64,000 bases of DNA from Bradyrhizobium sp. CCBAU 53340 (GCF_015291645.1 NZ_CP030055.1:3348001-3412000), one strand, 5' to 3'; shown: positions 24,331-44,162, numbered from the stretch's first letter. Notes: generated by a model not told the origin, from the sequence alone. Made by a program: numbers and translations.

Positions 24331-24708
24331 ATGGCTGACTTGCAGAAGATCGTTGACGACCTCTCGAGCCTCACCGTGCTCGAGGCTGCCGAACTCGCGA
24401 AGCTCCTCGAAGAGAAGTGGGGCGTTTCGGCTGCCGCGGCTGTCGCCGTGGCCGGCCCGGCTGGTGGTGGCGCTGCCGCCGCTCCGGCTGAAGAGAAGAC
24501 CGAGTTCACGGTCGTTCTCGCCTCCGCCGGCGAGAAGAAGATCGAGGTCATCAAGGAAGTCCGCGCCATCACCGGTCTCGGCCTCAAGGAAGCAAAGGAC
24601 CTCGTCGAGGGTGCTCCGAAGCCGCTGAAGGAAGGCGTGAACAAGGAAGAAGCCGAGAAGATCAAGGCCCAGATCGAGAAGGCTGGCGCCAAGGTCGAGC
24701 TCAAGTAA
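24331..24708 (+). CDS. rplL: 50S ribosomal protein L7/L12
   Basis: The 125-residue protein has the N-terminal dimer part ([25 protein letters not shown]), an Ala/Gly-rich hinge (about 36-54) and the C-terminal domain with [28 protein letters not shown] (about 71-98). Several L12 dimers attach to L10 and recruit elongation and initiation GTPases. AAGGAAAC precedes the ATG. A hairpin 17 bp past the stop probably lowers expression of rpoBC relative to this highly expressed protein. Confidence 0.97.
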   Translation: MADLQKIVDDLSSLTVLEAAELAKLLEEKWGVSAAAAVAVAGPAGGGAAAAPAEEKTEFTVVLASAGEKKIEVIKEVRAITGLGLKEAKDLVEGAPKPLKEGVNKEEAEKIKAQIEKAGAKVELK

Positions 24709-24725
24709 GCAACGCTTACGGGCGG

Positions 24726-24749
24726 GGTCCCGGGCGGAAGCCCGGGACC
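24726..24749 (+). terminator. Attenuator-like hairpin between rplL and rpoB
   Basis: GGTCCCGGGC (24726-24735) and GCCCGGGACC (24740-24749) form a perfect 10-bp stem with a GGAA tetraloop. No T-run follows, so it fits a partial terminator or an RNA-processing site. The rest of the 470-bp gap to rpoB shows no gene; other small stems (e.g. ACAC-GAAAAA-GTGT at 24817-24830) are visible. Confidence 0.6.
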
Positions 24750-25178
24750 TTGGTCCGCCTCAAAGGGCGGGCCGGATGCAAAAGGCGTGCGACGGATCGT
24801 CCCGACGCGGGCCAGACACGAAAAAGTGTGGGGATTTGAGGGTTTACCCCTCGAATCTGCACTATTGTCGTCCCATATCGGGTCGACAGCACGAAAGCGC
24901 GGTGGCAGGGAGGCCGGATTTCCCTGTAAGCCGTTGGGAGAGCAGGCTATTTCGGGCTTTTGCAGTCCGTGAAGACGATCGTTGTGACGGGCGGGCGCGC
25001 ACCAGCGCCCCGCGCGTCGTTTTGCGTTTTGAAGGTCTGAAGAACGGATTCAGGACATTCCGGCCTGAACCTGAGTCTTCGGCCCCCAAAGCGGGTTCGA
25101 CAAATTCAACCCGGAGAGCGGTGGCAGCCGCGTTCCGGACGGTTCGCCCAGAGCGGGCGGCGAAAATGAGAGGCCACG

Positions 25179-29303
<4,125 letters not shown>

Positions 29304-29432
29304 CACGACCTTTCATGCCCGGCCTTCGCGGCCGGGCATTGGCGCCCCTCCCGATGCCTTGAGGGCAGGGCGCCCCGCTTAAGTGATTTTCGAATTTGCG
29401 GCCGGAGGCGACCGGTACGCGAGGAGAAGACG

Positions 29433-33629
<4,197 letters not shown>

Positions 33630-33660
33630 TGGTTCATCCGTAGGAATACCGAGGACAATG

Positions 33661-33687
33661 AAAGGGCCGGCGAAAGCCGGCCTTTTT
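33661..33687 (+). terminator. Rho-independent terminator after rpoC
   Basis: GGCCGGC (33665-33671), a GAAA loop, GCCGGCC (33676-33682) and TTTTT (33683-33687) make a textbook terminator; outer AAAGG/CCTTT pairs extend the stem. Confidence 0.93.
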
Positions 33688-33822
33688 GCTGCTTTGATTG
33701 CCTGTTGCGATGCGGGATCAACCTTTGTTCATCTTTCCTTCAGGCGCCAAAGCGCTTCTGCTAAGGGAACTTAGACCGGTGGTCCCGTGACGGGGGACAG
33801 GGCCGGAGACCACGGAACTCAC

Positions 33823-35889
33823 ATGCTTGATCTCGCAATCGTAGGCGGCGGCCCCGGCGGGCTGATGAGCGCCTGGTACCTGAAGCGTAAGCTCGGCGAT
33901 CTCTGCCGCATCACCATTTACGAAGCGTCCGACCGCCTCGGCGGCAAGATCGTCACGCGCAAATTCGATTCCGCGCCGGCAATGTACGAGGCCGGCGTTG
34001 CCGAGATCTACGACTACTCGATGACGGGCCCCGATCCGCTGCGCGAGCTGATCCAGCATTTCGGATTGCAGACCATTCCGATGGACGCCGAACAGGTGCA
34101 CCTCGACGGCGAGCTGTTGAACGATGTTCCCGGCATGCGCCGCAAATACGGCGCCAAGACAGCGGCTGCGATCGAGGCCTTCCGCAAGCGCTGCGCCGAC
34201 GAGATGTCGCCGATCGAATATTACGAAGGTGTCGGCGCCCACGACAACGAAAACCCCTGGGCCTACAAGACTGCCGAGCAGGTGCTCGATGAAGAAGTCG
34301 AGGACGAGACCGCAAAGCGATTCTTCAAGGTGATGGCGCGCTCGGACATCGCGACCGAAAGCCACAACACCAACGGCCTCAACGCGCTCAAGAACTATCT
34401 GATGGATGTCGACGGCTATATCGGCCTCTACTCCATCCAGAACGGCAACGAGCAGCTGATCGAGTGCCTGCAGTCGGAGGTCAATGCCGACATCCAGCTC
34501 AATCATCGCGTGCTCACGGTCGGCAAGGTGCCGACGGGCCGCTACCAGCTCAAGATGATGAACGGGAAGGGGCCGGAGACGCGCGACTTCGATCTCGTGC
34601 TGGTCTGCCTCCCGCATTCCTGGCTCGCCACGATGGGGTGGGAAGGCGAGCAGCTGCGCAAGTCGATGGTCAAGCACGTCGCCTATTTCGACCGTCCCGC
34701 GCATTATTTGCGCGTCTCGATCCTGTTCGACACGCCATTCTGGGGCGAGAAGATTCCCGGCGCCTGGTTTATGTCGGAGGCTTTCGGCGGCTGCTGCGTC
34801 TACAACGAGGGCGCGCGTCACGACGTCGGCAAGCACGGCGTGCTGAACTGGCTGATTCCCGGCTCCGATGCGCTGGCCTTCGCCAACCTGTCGGACCAGG
34901 AGCTGATCGATGCCGCGCTGAAATCGCTGCCGGCCTCGCTTGGCAACGTGCGTGAGCATTTCATCGAAGGCAAGATCCACCGCTGGCTGTCGTCGGTGAA
35001 CGCGATTCCGGGCGGTCTGCCCGTGCGCGACGTCATGACCAATCACCGGCCCGAGCCGAAGCAGCATCCCGGCATCGTCGTGGTCGGCGACTATCTGTTC
35101 GACTCCACGCTGAACGGCCTGCTCGACTCCTCGGATGCGGCGACCGACATCATCCTGACCGAGATGATGCGCCTGCGCCGCGAACGCGCGCAGGAAAAGG
35201 GCGAGCCGATCTCCGACAGGATCGACCGCGACTATTTCGAGAATTATCGCGGCCTCGGTCCCTACAGCGAAGTCTGGAGCCATTTCACCGACCCAGATTA
35301 TCTGACCAAGCTGATCAGCATCGTCTGGGACAAGGCGAAGGGCGCCAAGCTTCTGGTCGCGGGCTCGGCCAGCGGCGAGCTGGTCGGTGCGCTGCGTGAG
35401 CGCGGCATCGATGCCTGGGGCATCGAGAACAACCGCGCGATCCACGCCAAGACGCCGAAGGCGCTGAAGAAATACAACAAGCTCGGCTCGATCACCGACA
35501 TGCCGTTCAAGGACGGCAGTTTCGACTATGTGTTCGAGACCAGCCTCTGCCACGTGGCCCCCAAGCAGGTGGTCCGCGCGATCCGCGAGTTGAACCGTGT
35601 GGTCAAGACCGGGCTCGTGTTCGGCTCGATCACCTCGGACATGGCATCGGTCGTGATCGATCGCTACGACCTCTTGCGCGGGGTCAAGAAGCTCGGCACC
35701 TGGTGGGAATGGTCCGAACTGTTCTTCGGCAACGGTTTCGATCTGTCGATGCACCGCAAGGACTGCACCGACGCGCTCTGGACCGCGACGCTCGCGGCCA
35801 ACAAGGGGCCGGGCCAGTGGTATGCCGACGCCGACTCCTTGCGCTATTCCTTCTTCGACAAGGTCGAGGACGAAGACGGCGACGGCTAG
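33823..35889 (+). CDS. Fusion: FAD-dependent amine-oxidase-like domain plus SAM methyltransferase-like domain
   Basis: The 688-residue protein has two parts. Residues 1 to about 450 are an FAD-binding amine-oxidase/protoporphyrinogen-oxidase type domain: GGGPGG at 8-13, YEASDRLGGKI at 33-43, and the C-terminal FAD loop VVGDYLFDSTLNGLLDSSDAA (420-440). After a charged linker, residues about 475-660 resemble a class I methyltransferase with LLVAGSASGEL as motif I (510-520), GIENNR (533-538) and DGSFDYVFETSLCHV (564-578). The end is acidic (EDEDGDG). GTG 33787 is also open; ATG 33823 directly precedes the flavin fold. It precedes an ABC exporter by 125 bp, likely co-transcribed. I know no named family with this exact domain pair. 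Confidence 0.72.
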   Translation: MLDLAIVGGGPGGLMSAWYLKRKLGDLCRITIYEASDRLGGKIVTRKFDSAPAMYEAGVAEIYDYSMTGPDPLRELIQHFGLQTIPMDAEQVHLDGELLNDVPGMRRKYGAKTAAAIEAFRKRCADEMSPIEYYEGVGAHDNENPWAYKTAEQVLDEEVEDETAKRFFKVMARSDIATESHNTNGLNALKNYLMDVDGYIGLYSIQNGNEQLIECLQSEVNADIQLNHRVLTVGKVPTGRYQLKMMNGKGPETRDFDLVLVCLPHSWLATMGWEGEQLRKSMVKHVAYFDRPAHYLRVSILFDTPFWGEKIPGAWFMSEAFGGCCVYNEGARHDVGKHGVLNWLIPGSDALAFANLSDQELIDAALKSLPASLGNVREHFIEGKIHRWLSSVNAIPGGLPVRDVMTNHRPEPKQHPGIVVVGDYLFDSTLNGLLDSSDAATDIILTEMMRLRRERAQEKGEPISDRIDRDYFENYRGLGPYSEVWSHFTDPDYLTKLISIVWDKAKGAKLLVAGSASGELVGALRERGIDAWGIENNRAIHAKTPKALKKYNKLGSITDMPFKDGSFDYVFETSLCHVAPKQVVRAIRELNRVVKTGLVFGSITSDMASVVIDRYDLLRGVKKLGTWWEWSELFFGNGFDLSMHRKDCTDALWTATLAANKGPGQWYADADSLRYSFFDKVEDEDGDG

Positions 35890-36014
35890 CTCACAGAGCG
35901 GATGAATTCGCCAATTGCTTTGCCGAATTCATCCTGATCGCATAAAATTGGTGCAAGTAGCGGCATTCCGCTATTTCTCTGCGGTCATGCCGGCCGTCAG
36001 CATCGGTTGGTTTC

Positions 36015-38048
36015 ATGGCGTCCAGACCTCTCTCCCCCGACAGACAGAAGCTCGCTGCACAAGAGGCGGCCGAGCTCGAGGACAAGCTCGCCGCCGGCCA
36101 CGAGCCCGAGCTGAACGAGGACGACGAAGACGAAGACGAGGACGACGACGAGCTTGAGCTCGACGACGACGATGACGAGGACCTCGTCGTCTTTACCGCC
36201 CGCGAAGCCGCCGGCGCGCTCGCGACCATCCTGGGCTTCGTCAAGCCCTTCCTGTCCAACTACAAGCGCATCCTGGGCTATGTGGCGTTCGGCGTAATGG
36301 TCGAGACGCTGTTCAATGTCATCATGCCGCTCAGCCTCAAGTTCCTCATCGACGATGCGCTCGGCGAGGAGGATTTCCAGGCGCTGTACAAGATCCTCGG
36401 CGTGCTCGCGATCGCCGGCATCTTCACCTCGATCGTCGCGGTCTGGTACGAGCGCTGGGATGCGCGGCTGGCCGCCCGCATCATCTCCGACGTCCGCAAG
36501 CGTCTGTTCGAACACGTCCAGGACCTGCCGGCCGCCTATTTCGGCCGCACCAAGCGCGGCGAGATCCTGTCGCGCTTCTCGGTCGACCTCTCGGCCTTCG
36601 AAGGTTCGGTCAAGACCTTTACCAACAGCGCCGCGCTGCCGTTCCTGGAGTTGATCGCCGGCATCATCCTGATGCTGTTCCTGAACTGGCAGCTCGCGGT
36701 GGTCGCGCTGCTGGTGTTCCCGATCACGCTGATCGGCCCGCGGATCCTGACGCCGAAGGCGGTGCAGGCCAATTACGAGCAGAAGCTCAACGAAAGCGCG
36801 CTGCTCGGCATGGTGCAGGAGAACGTGGCGGCGCAGGCCGTGATCAAGGCGTTCAGCCTGCAGCGCAAGATGTTCGGCTTCTTTACCTTCCGCAATGACG
36901 AGACCCGCAACCGGATTGCGGTTGCCGGATTCCTGTCGACGATGGTGGAGCGGACGGTCACCATCTCGGTGTTGCTGTTGCACCTCGTCGTGCTCGCGAT
37001 CGGCGCCTATCTCGCGACCAAGGGGCAGATCACCATCGGAACCTTCGTCACCTTCGAGAGCGCGTTCTGGGAGGTCTCCTACAACATCGCCCACGTGATG
37101 CACTTCATCCCGGTGTCGATCTCCTCGGCCGCCGCGATCCGCCACATCCAGGAGCTGCTCGACGAGCCCACCCGCGGCGCCGATCGCCCCGGCGCGCCGG
37201 ATCTGCCGCGCATCACCAACGACATCACCTTCGACCATGTGACGTTCCAGTACGAGGGCGGCCAGACGCCGGTGCTGGACAATCTCAGCCTCAAGCTCAA
37301 CGTCGGCAAGAGCATCGCCATCGTCGGTCCCTCGGGCTCCGGCAAGAGCACGCTGCTCAATCTGATCCTGCGGCTCTACGTGCCGGACGAGGGGCGCGTC
37401 ACCATCGACGGCGTCGACGTCCGCAAGGTGACGCTGGATTCGCTCCGCCGCAGCATGGCGGTGGTGTTCCAGGAGAACATGCTGTTCAACATGTCGATCC
37501 GCGAGAACATCCGGCTCGGCAAGGAAGGCGCCACCGACGAGGAAGTGGAGGAGGCCGCCAAGAAAGCCGAGATCCACCGCTACATCATGAGCCTGCCGCA
37601 GCGCTACGACACGCCGGTCGGCGAGCGCGGCGATACGCTGTCGGGCGGCCAGCGCCAGCGCATCGCAATCGCCCGCGCGATCATCCGTAATCCCTCGGTG
37701 CTGCTGCTCGATGAAGCCACCTCCGCGCTCGATCAGACCACGGAAGCGGCGATCAACCGCACATTGCTGAAGGTCGCCAAGGGCCGCACCATGATCTGGT
37801 CGACCCACCGCTTGACTTCGGTGGTCGAGATGGACGAGATCATCGTGATTTCAGGGGGCAGGGCGATCGAGCGCGGCTCGCACGCCGAACTGCTGGCCAA
37901 GAACGGCACCTATCGCAAGCTGTGGAACGACCAGATCCACCAGCCCCACGGCGCGGCCGCTCAGGCCGACGTCGACAGCGATGATGACGAAGACGATGAG
38001 GACGACCTCGACGAGGATGATGAGGACGAGGACGACGAGGAGGAGTGA
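36015..38048 (+). CDS. ABC exporter (fused membrane and ATPase domains) with acidic runs at both ends
   Basis: The 677-residue half-transporter has a six-helix membrane domain (about 84-375) and an ATPase domain (about 395-640) with Walker A GPSGSGKST (438-446), Q-loop Gln486, signature LSGGQ (542-546), Walker B VLLLDE (562-567) and H-loop His598. It resembles the MsbA/multidrug group and likely works as a dimer to export a substrate across the inner membrane. Unusual are an acidic run near the N-terminus (35-56, 20 of 22 Asp/Glu) and one at the C-terminus (656-677, 21 of 22). The last 88 bases overlap the end of the convergent oxidoreductase gene. Substrate unknown; the adjacent flavoenzyme/methyltransferase genes may make it. 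Confidence 0.9.
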   Translation: MASRPLSPDRQKLAAQEAAELEDKLAAGHEPELNEDDEDEDEDDDELELDDDDDEDLVVFTAREAAGALATILGFVKPFLSNYKRILGYVAFGVMVETLFNVIMPLSLKFLIDDALGEEDFQALYKILGVLAIAGIFTSIVAVWYERWDARLAARIISDVRKRLFEHVQDLPAAYFGRTKRGEILSRFSVDLSAFEGSVKTFTNSAALPFLELIAGIILMLFLNWQLAVVALLVFPITLIGPRILTPKAVQANYEQKLNESALLGMVQENVAAQAVIKAFSLQRKMFGFFTFRNDETRNRIAVAGFLSTMVERTVTISVLLLHLVVLAIGAYLATKGQITIGTFVTFESAFWEVSYNIAHVMHFIPVSISSAAAIRHIQELLDEPTRGADRPGAPDLPRITNDITFDHVTFQYEGGQTPVLDNLSLKLNVGKSIAIVGPSGSGKSTLLNLILRLYVPDEGRVTIDGVDVRKVTLDSLRRSMAVVFQENMLFNMSIRENIRLGKEGATDEEVEEAAKKAEIHRYIMSLPQRYDTPVGERGDTLSGGQRQRIAIARAIIRNPSVLLLDEATSALDQTTEAAINRTLLKVAKGRTMIWSTHRLTSVVEMDEIIVISGGRAIERGSHAELLAKNGTYRKLWNDQIHQPHGAAAQADVDSDDDEDDEDDLDEDDEDEDDEEE

Positions 38049-39214
38049 CCGAGGAAATTCGGCTCCAGATGGATCACCCCTCCGAGCCGCCGCAATAGTC
38101 CCTGGGTCGACCACGCCATGAAGCGGGCCCAGCGCTGCGCGGTCCAGTAGGGGCTTGTCGCAATCGAAACCGAGCGGAAGTCGAACGCCTTCGCCGCCGA
38201 CCATTGATCGCAGGCCCGCTTCACCGGATCAGCGTAGAAGGCGGCGATCTTGCCCGCATCCATCCCATCGGACGCCAGCCATTGCGGGATGTGGATATTG
38301 CAGAGCCGTTCGACGTCGGTGAACACCTTGTCGCAGCCGGTGCCGGCGACCGGGCAGGAGGTTGCGAAAGCATCGCCCACCAGCACCACGCCCGGCTGGT
38401 GGCTGGCGTCATTCACGTAGAGATCGACTGGGCGGACCTTCATCTCGCCGACGATGTCGAACGGGCCGGTGACGCGCTTCAGCCGGGGCAGGGCGGTATT
38501 CAATGTCTCGGCTGGCGCGCGGCGCAATTCGCGCAGCCAGGGATCGTCGAAGCCGCGATACACGAACAGATTGGCCCGCATCCGCGTGCCGACCGGAAAC
38601 AGCGAGATGTAGGGGATGCGGTCGCTCGGCCGCTCCGAGAAATAGGTCAGGGCCGGGAAGTCGAAGGAATTCCGGCCGGCAGGCGCCACGTCGAACCCGA
38701 TTGAGATCGAATGGCAGGCACTGACGATCTTTCTGATGATGCCGAGCTGGTGGCGCAGGCCGACGTTCAGGCCGTTGGCGAGCACGACCAGGCGGGCCGA
38801 AATCGTCTCGTCGTTGGCCAGCGCGATTCGCTGCCGCTCCGGGCTGGCCTCGACCGATATCGCCTTGCTCCAAATCCGCTCGACCGCTTCAGGGATCTCG
38901 TCGCGGACCGCGTTGACCAGGGAATCGTAGAGGATGTTGAATTGCCGGCTCGGCGCCTTGTCGAGGAGATGGCCGAAGCGCGCGATCCAGTTCTCGCCCG
39001 AGAAGGTCGCGCGACGCAGCACTGAGTCGGCGATTCCGGTTCGCCGGAATCGCTCGATCTGTCCGTGACCGCTCAGCTTTTCGACGCGAAAGTCGGCAGG
39101 ATAGGTCTGGTGCGGGTCGATCAGCACCGTCGAAATGCCGGCGCGCCCGAGCATCGCGGCGGCGGTCGAGCCGGCAAGTCCCCCGCCGACGATGGCAATA
39201 TCGATGTACCGCAT
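37961..39214 (-). CDS. FAD-dependent oxidoreductase with poly-serine C-terminus
   Basis: The 417-residue protein has an N-terminal GGGLAG (10-15) FAD fold, VLIDPH at the end of strand 2, and the second FAD motif VVLVGDAFATSCPVAGTGCDKVFTDVERL (277-304), as in single-component flavin monooxygenases and the geranylgeranyl-reductase-like group. The last residues are 391-412, serine throughout except Arg403. These codons are the complement of the acidic tail of the ABC exporter, and the genes overlap by 88 bp tail to tail. The reading frame is open far upstream to 39505, but ATG 39214 directly precedes the FAD strand. Substrate unknown. Confidence 0.82.
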   Translation of the reverse strand: MRYIDIAIVGGGLAGSTAAAMLGRAGISTVLIDPHQTYPADFRVEKLSGHGQIERFRRTGIADSVLRRATFSGENWIARFGHLLDKAPSRQFNILYDSLVNAVRDEIPEAVERIWSKAISVEASPERQRIALANDETISARLVVLANGLNVGLRHQLGIIRKIVSACHSISIGFDVAPAGRNSFDFPALTYFSERPSDRIPYISLFPVGTRMRANLFVYRGFDDPWLRELRRAPAETLNTALPRLKRVTGPFDIVGEMKVRPVDLYVNDASHQPGVVLVGDAFATSCPVAGTGCDKVFTDVERLCNIHIPQWLASDGMDAGKIAAFYADPVKRACDQWSAAKAFDFRSVSIATSPYWTAQRWARFMAWSTQGLLRRLGGVIHLEPNFLGHSSSSSSSSSSSSRSSSSSSSSSLSTSA

Positions 39215-39886
39215 GGGCGCCTGTCTCTGCCGGAGGTGGCAGATTGACGCATCAAGAGAAAAAAAAGCCTTAGCGGGCGATATAAAAGTACATTTCTCCC
39301 GGGTAAAAATTGGTTGCGGTTCTGGTGAACGGGGGCTTCCGCTCCCATATCCGGGATGCGCGGTGGGGAGGCCGGCGGGCGATTTCTCAAGGCGCGAGAA
39401 GCGCTTTGTGACTGTCGTTTCGCCTTGACTTGATCGATTCTCACTTATAGAAAGCGCCTCACTTAACGACAGGCGGTGAGCATCGCCAACGTCGGAACGG
39501 GCCACCCGTTTGATCCCTGAGGGGTCGCAAAGACGGGCACCAACCTCGACGAATGCCGCTCAAACGCTGTCGATAATAGCTAGGCAATGCCAGTGCGATT
39601 TTAGGTCTCTCGAGCATGTTCTCGTGAGGCCGAATTCGGATGCATGACCTCAGTGCGCGGGCCGCGGCTTTATGCTGATCGGCCTCAATACTGCGGTCCT
39701 CTGTGGCGTCGAAGCGCTTTCTGCTCAGCAATGGAGCGGATGGCGCAATTTCGCTTTGTGCGGGTTGTTCCGCGCGAGGCGGGCCCCGTCGGGCGGGTAG
39801 CGCGACAAGAATTTGCGGTCCCGGCAACGGGCCGCGGCAAGACAGCGGGCCCGGAAGGGGCCGCGATAACAAAGGGTAAGGCCAGG
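39215..39886. promoter_or_regulatory. Divergent promoter region and rpsL leader
   Basis: No supported gene lies in this 672-bp gap. TTGACT (39425-39430) and TATAGA (39446-39451), spaced 15 bp, are the best promoter candidate for the rpsL operon; the spacing is short. That would leave a leader of about 430 nt. The AT-rich stretch at 39255-39310 near the oxidoreductase start could hold its promoter. A long in-frame extension of rpsL (from 39644) has no family support. Confidence 0.4.
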
Positions 39887-40258
39887 ATGCCGACGATCAA
39901 CCAGCTGATCGCTCAACCGCGTGAAGTGCAGAAGTCGCGCAAGAAGGTGCCGGCGCTGCAGCAGTCGCCGCAGAAGCGTGGTGTTTGCACCCGCGTCTAC
40001 ACCACGACCCCGAAGAAGCCGAACTCGGCGCTTCGTAAGGTCGCCAAGGTGCGCCTGACCAATGGTTTCGAGGTGATCGGCTACATCCCGGGTGAGGGCC
40101 ATAACCTCCAGGAGCACTCGGTGGTGATGATCCGCGGCGGCCGCGTCAAGGACTTGCCGGGCGTGCGCTACCACATCCTCCGCGGCGTCCTGGATACCCA
40201 GGGCGTCAAGAACCGTAAGCAGCGTCGTTCGAAGTACGGCGCGAAGCGTCCGAAGTAA
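39887..40258 (+). CDS. rpsL: 30S ribosomal protein S12
   Basis: The 123-residue protein starts [12 protein letters not shown], the usual S12 opening; ATG 39887 has CCAGG upstream, and the longer frame is rejected. S12 lines the decoding centre. Lys43 ([12 protein letters not shown]) and Lys88 ([15 protein letters not shown]), the residues whose changes give streptomycin resistance in other bacteria, are of the sensitive type. The gene opens the str cluster; rpsG follows after 15 bp. Confidence 0.97.
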   Translation: MPTINQLIAQPREVQKSRKKVPALQQSPQKRGVCTRVYTTTPKKPNSALRKVAKVRLTNGFEVIGYIPGEGHNLQEHSVVMIRGGRVKDLPGVRYHILRGVLDTQGVKNRKQRRSKYGAKRPK

Positions 40259-40744
<486 letters not shown>

Positions 40745-40777
40745 CGGCGAAACAAACGGACTCGCAAGGAACACCCT

Positions 40778-42850
40778 ATGCCCCGCCAACATGCCATCGA
40801 GGACTACCGTAACTTCGGTATCATGGCGCATATCGACGCCGGCAAGACGACGACGACCGAGCGCATCCTCTATTACACCGGCAAGAGCCACAAGATCGGC
40901 GAAGTGCACGAAGGTGCCGCGACGATGGACTGGATGGCGCAGGAGCAGGAGCGTGGCATCACGATCACCTCGGCTGCGACCACCGCATTCTGGGCCGGCA
41001 AGCGTCTGAACATCATCGACACCCCCGGCCACGTCGACTTCACCATCGAAGTCGAGCGTTCGCTGCGTGTGCTCGACGGCGCCGTCTGCGTGCTCGACTC
41101 GAACCAGGGCGTCGAGCCCCAGACCGAGACCGTCTGGCGCCAGGGCGACAAGTACAAGGTTCCGCGCATCGTCTTCGCCAACAAGATGGACAAGATCGGC
41201 GCCGACTTCTTCAAGTGTCTGGCCGACATCGTTGACCGTCTGGGTGCCAAGCCCGTCGCGATCCAGCTTCCGATCGGTGCCGAGAACAACTTCAAAGGTC
41301 TCGTCGACCTCGTGAAGATGAAGGGCGTCGTCTGGAATGACGAGTCGCTCGGCGCGAAGTTCGACTATGTCGATATCCCGGAAGATCTCGTCGACCAGGC
41401 CAAGGAATACCGCGAGAAGATGGTGGAAGCCGCCGTCGAGCTCGACGACGACGCCATGGCCGCTTACCTCGACGGCAAGGAGCCGGATGAGGCGACCCTG
41501 AAGCGCCTGATCCGCAAGGCGGTGCTGACCGGTGCGTTCTATCCCGTGCTGTGCGGCTCGGCCTTCAAGAACAAGGGCGTGCAGCCGCTGCTCGACGCCG
41601 TCGTCGACTACCTGCCGTCGCCGCTCGACGTTCCCGCGATCAAGGGCACCGACGACAAGGGCAACGAAGTCGTGCGCAAGGCGGACGACAAGGAGCCGCT
41701 GGCTCTGCTCGCGTTCAAGATCATGGACGACCCGTTCGTCGGCACCATTACCTTCTGCCGCATCTATTCGGGCGTTCTGTCGTCGGGCACCGGCGTCGTG
41801 AACTCGACCCGCGAGAAGAAGGAGCGCATCGGGCGCATGCTGCTGATGCATGCGAACAACCGCGAAGACATCAAGGAAGCCTATGCCGGCGACATCGTCG
41901 CGCTGGCCGGCCTGAAGGAAGCGCGCACCGGTGACACGCTGTGCGATCCCGACAAGCAGGTGATCCTGGAAAAGATGGAATTCCCCGAGCCGGTCATCGA
42001 GATCGCGATCGAGCCGAAGTCCAAGGCCGACCAGGAGAAGCTGGGCGTGGCGCTGGCCAAGCTCGCCGCGGAGGATCCGTCCTTCCGCGTGTCGACCGAC
42101 CACGAATCCGGCCAGACCATCCTGAAGGGCATGGGCGAACTCCACCTCGACATCAAGGTCGACATCCTCAGGCGCACCTACAAGGTCGACGCCAACATCG
42201 GTGCGCCGCAGGTGGCGTTCCGCGAGCGTCTCACCAAGCGCGTCGAGCACAGCTACACCCACAAGAAGCAGACCGGTGGTACCGGCCAGTTCGCGGCCGT
42301 GTCGTTCATCGTCGAGCCGAACGAGCCCGGCAAGGGCTACGAGTTCGAATCGAAGATCGTCGGCGGTGCGGTGCCGAAGGAATATATCCCCGGCGTCGAG
42401 AAGGGCCTCGAGAGCGTTCTGTCCTCCGGCGTGGTCGCGGGCTTCCCCGTGGTCGACGTCAAGGTGCAGCTCGTCGACGGCAAGTATCACGACGTCGACT
42501 CGTCGGCGCTCGCCTTCGAAATCGCCTCGCGCGCCTGCTTCCGCGAAGCGCTGCAGATGGGCAAGTCCGTCCTGCTCGAGCCGATCATGAAGGTCGAAGT
42601 GGTGACCCCGGAAGACTACACCGGCTCGGTCATCGGTGACCTGAACTCGCGGCGCGGTCAGATCCAGGGTCAGGACATGCGCGGCAACGCCAACGTCATC
42701 AACGCGATGGTGCCGCTCATGAACATGTTCGGTTACGTGAATAACCTGCGCTCGATGAGCCAGGGTCGCGCGACCTTCACGATGCAATTCGACCACTACG
42801 CAGAAGCGCCGGCCAACGTGTCGGCAGAAGTCCAGAAGAAGTTTGCCTGA
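40778..42850 (+). CDS. fusA: Elongation factor G
   Basis: The 690-residue GTPase has the G1 motif [14 protein letters not shown] (about 17-30), the switch segment [16 protein letters not shown]3 DTPGHVDF and G4 NKMDK. Domains II-V follow, with the tip-loop region [10 protein letters not shown] and C-terminal [19 protein letters not shown]. It drives tRNA and mRNA translocation and ribosome recycling. AAGGA lies before the ATG. tuf follows after 40 bp. Only one fusA is in the window. Confidence 0.98.
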   Translation: MPRQHAIEDYRNFGIMAHIDAGKTTTTERILYYTGKSHKIGEVHEGAATMDWMAQEQERGITITSAATTAFWAGKRLNIIDTPGHVDFTIEVERSLRVLDGAVCVLDSNQGVEPQTETVWRQGDKYKVPRIVFANKMDKIGADFFKCLADIVDRLGAKPVAIQLPIGAENNFKGLVDLVKMKGVVWNDESLGAKFDYVDIPEDLVDQAKEYREKMVEAAVELDDDAMAAYLDGKEPDEATLKRLIRKAVLTGAFYPVLCGSAFKNKGVQPLLDAVVDYLPSPLDVPAIKGTDDKGNEVVRKADDKEPLALLAFKIMDDPFVGTITFCRIYSGVLSSGTGVVNSTREKKERIGRMLLMHANNREDIKEAYAGDIVALAGLKEARTGDTLCDPDKQVILEKMEFPEPVIEIAIEPKSKADQEKLGVALAKLAAEDPSFRVSTDHESGQTILKGMGELHLDIKVDILRRTYKVDANIGAPQVAFRERLTKRVEHSYTHKKQTGGTGQFAAVSFIVEPNEPGKGYEFESKIVGGAVPKEYIPGVEKGLESVLSSGVVAGFPVVDVKVQLVDGKYHDVDSSALAFEIASRACFREALQMGKSVLLEPIMKVEVVTPEDYTGSVIGDLNSRRGQIQGQDMRGNANVINAMVPLMNMFGYVNNLRSMSQGRATFTMQFDHYAEAPANVSAEVQKKFA

Positions 42851-42890
42851 TTGTCGTCGGTTGAAAGCTGACGATTGAACGGAGAGTCAA

Positions 42891-44081
<1,191 letters not shown>

Positions 44082-44097
44082 TTACGAGAATAGGGAC

Positions 44098-44138
44098 GGC
44101 GAATAGCGAGTGGTGACATTCGCTATTCGCTATTCGCC
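44098..44138 (+). terminator. Hairpin with CGCTATT tandem repeats between tuf and rpsJ
   Basis: GGCGAATAGCG (44098-44108) pairs with CGCTATTCGCC (44128-44138). A second partner CGCTATTCGC (44121-44130) overlaps it, so two alternative stems can form. No T-run follows. It could lessen read-through from tuf into the S10 cluster. Confidence 0.5.
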
Positions 44139-44162
44139 ACCCAACGAAGAGAGACCACGGCA

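Noticed and set aside
33718..35754. 678-codon frame antisense to the flavoenzyme fusion
   Set aside because: The plus strand has clear FAD motifs over the same span; the antisense frame has none.
35891..36259. Antisense frame with a long serine run over the ABC exporter start
   Set aside because: The serines are only the complement of the N-terminal acidic run. Unlike the 3' overlap, no enzyme domain precedes them.
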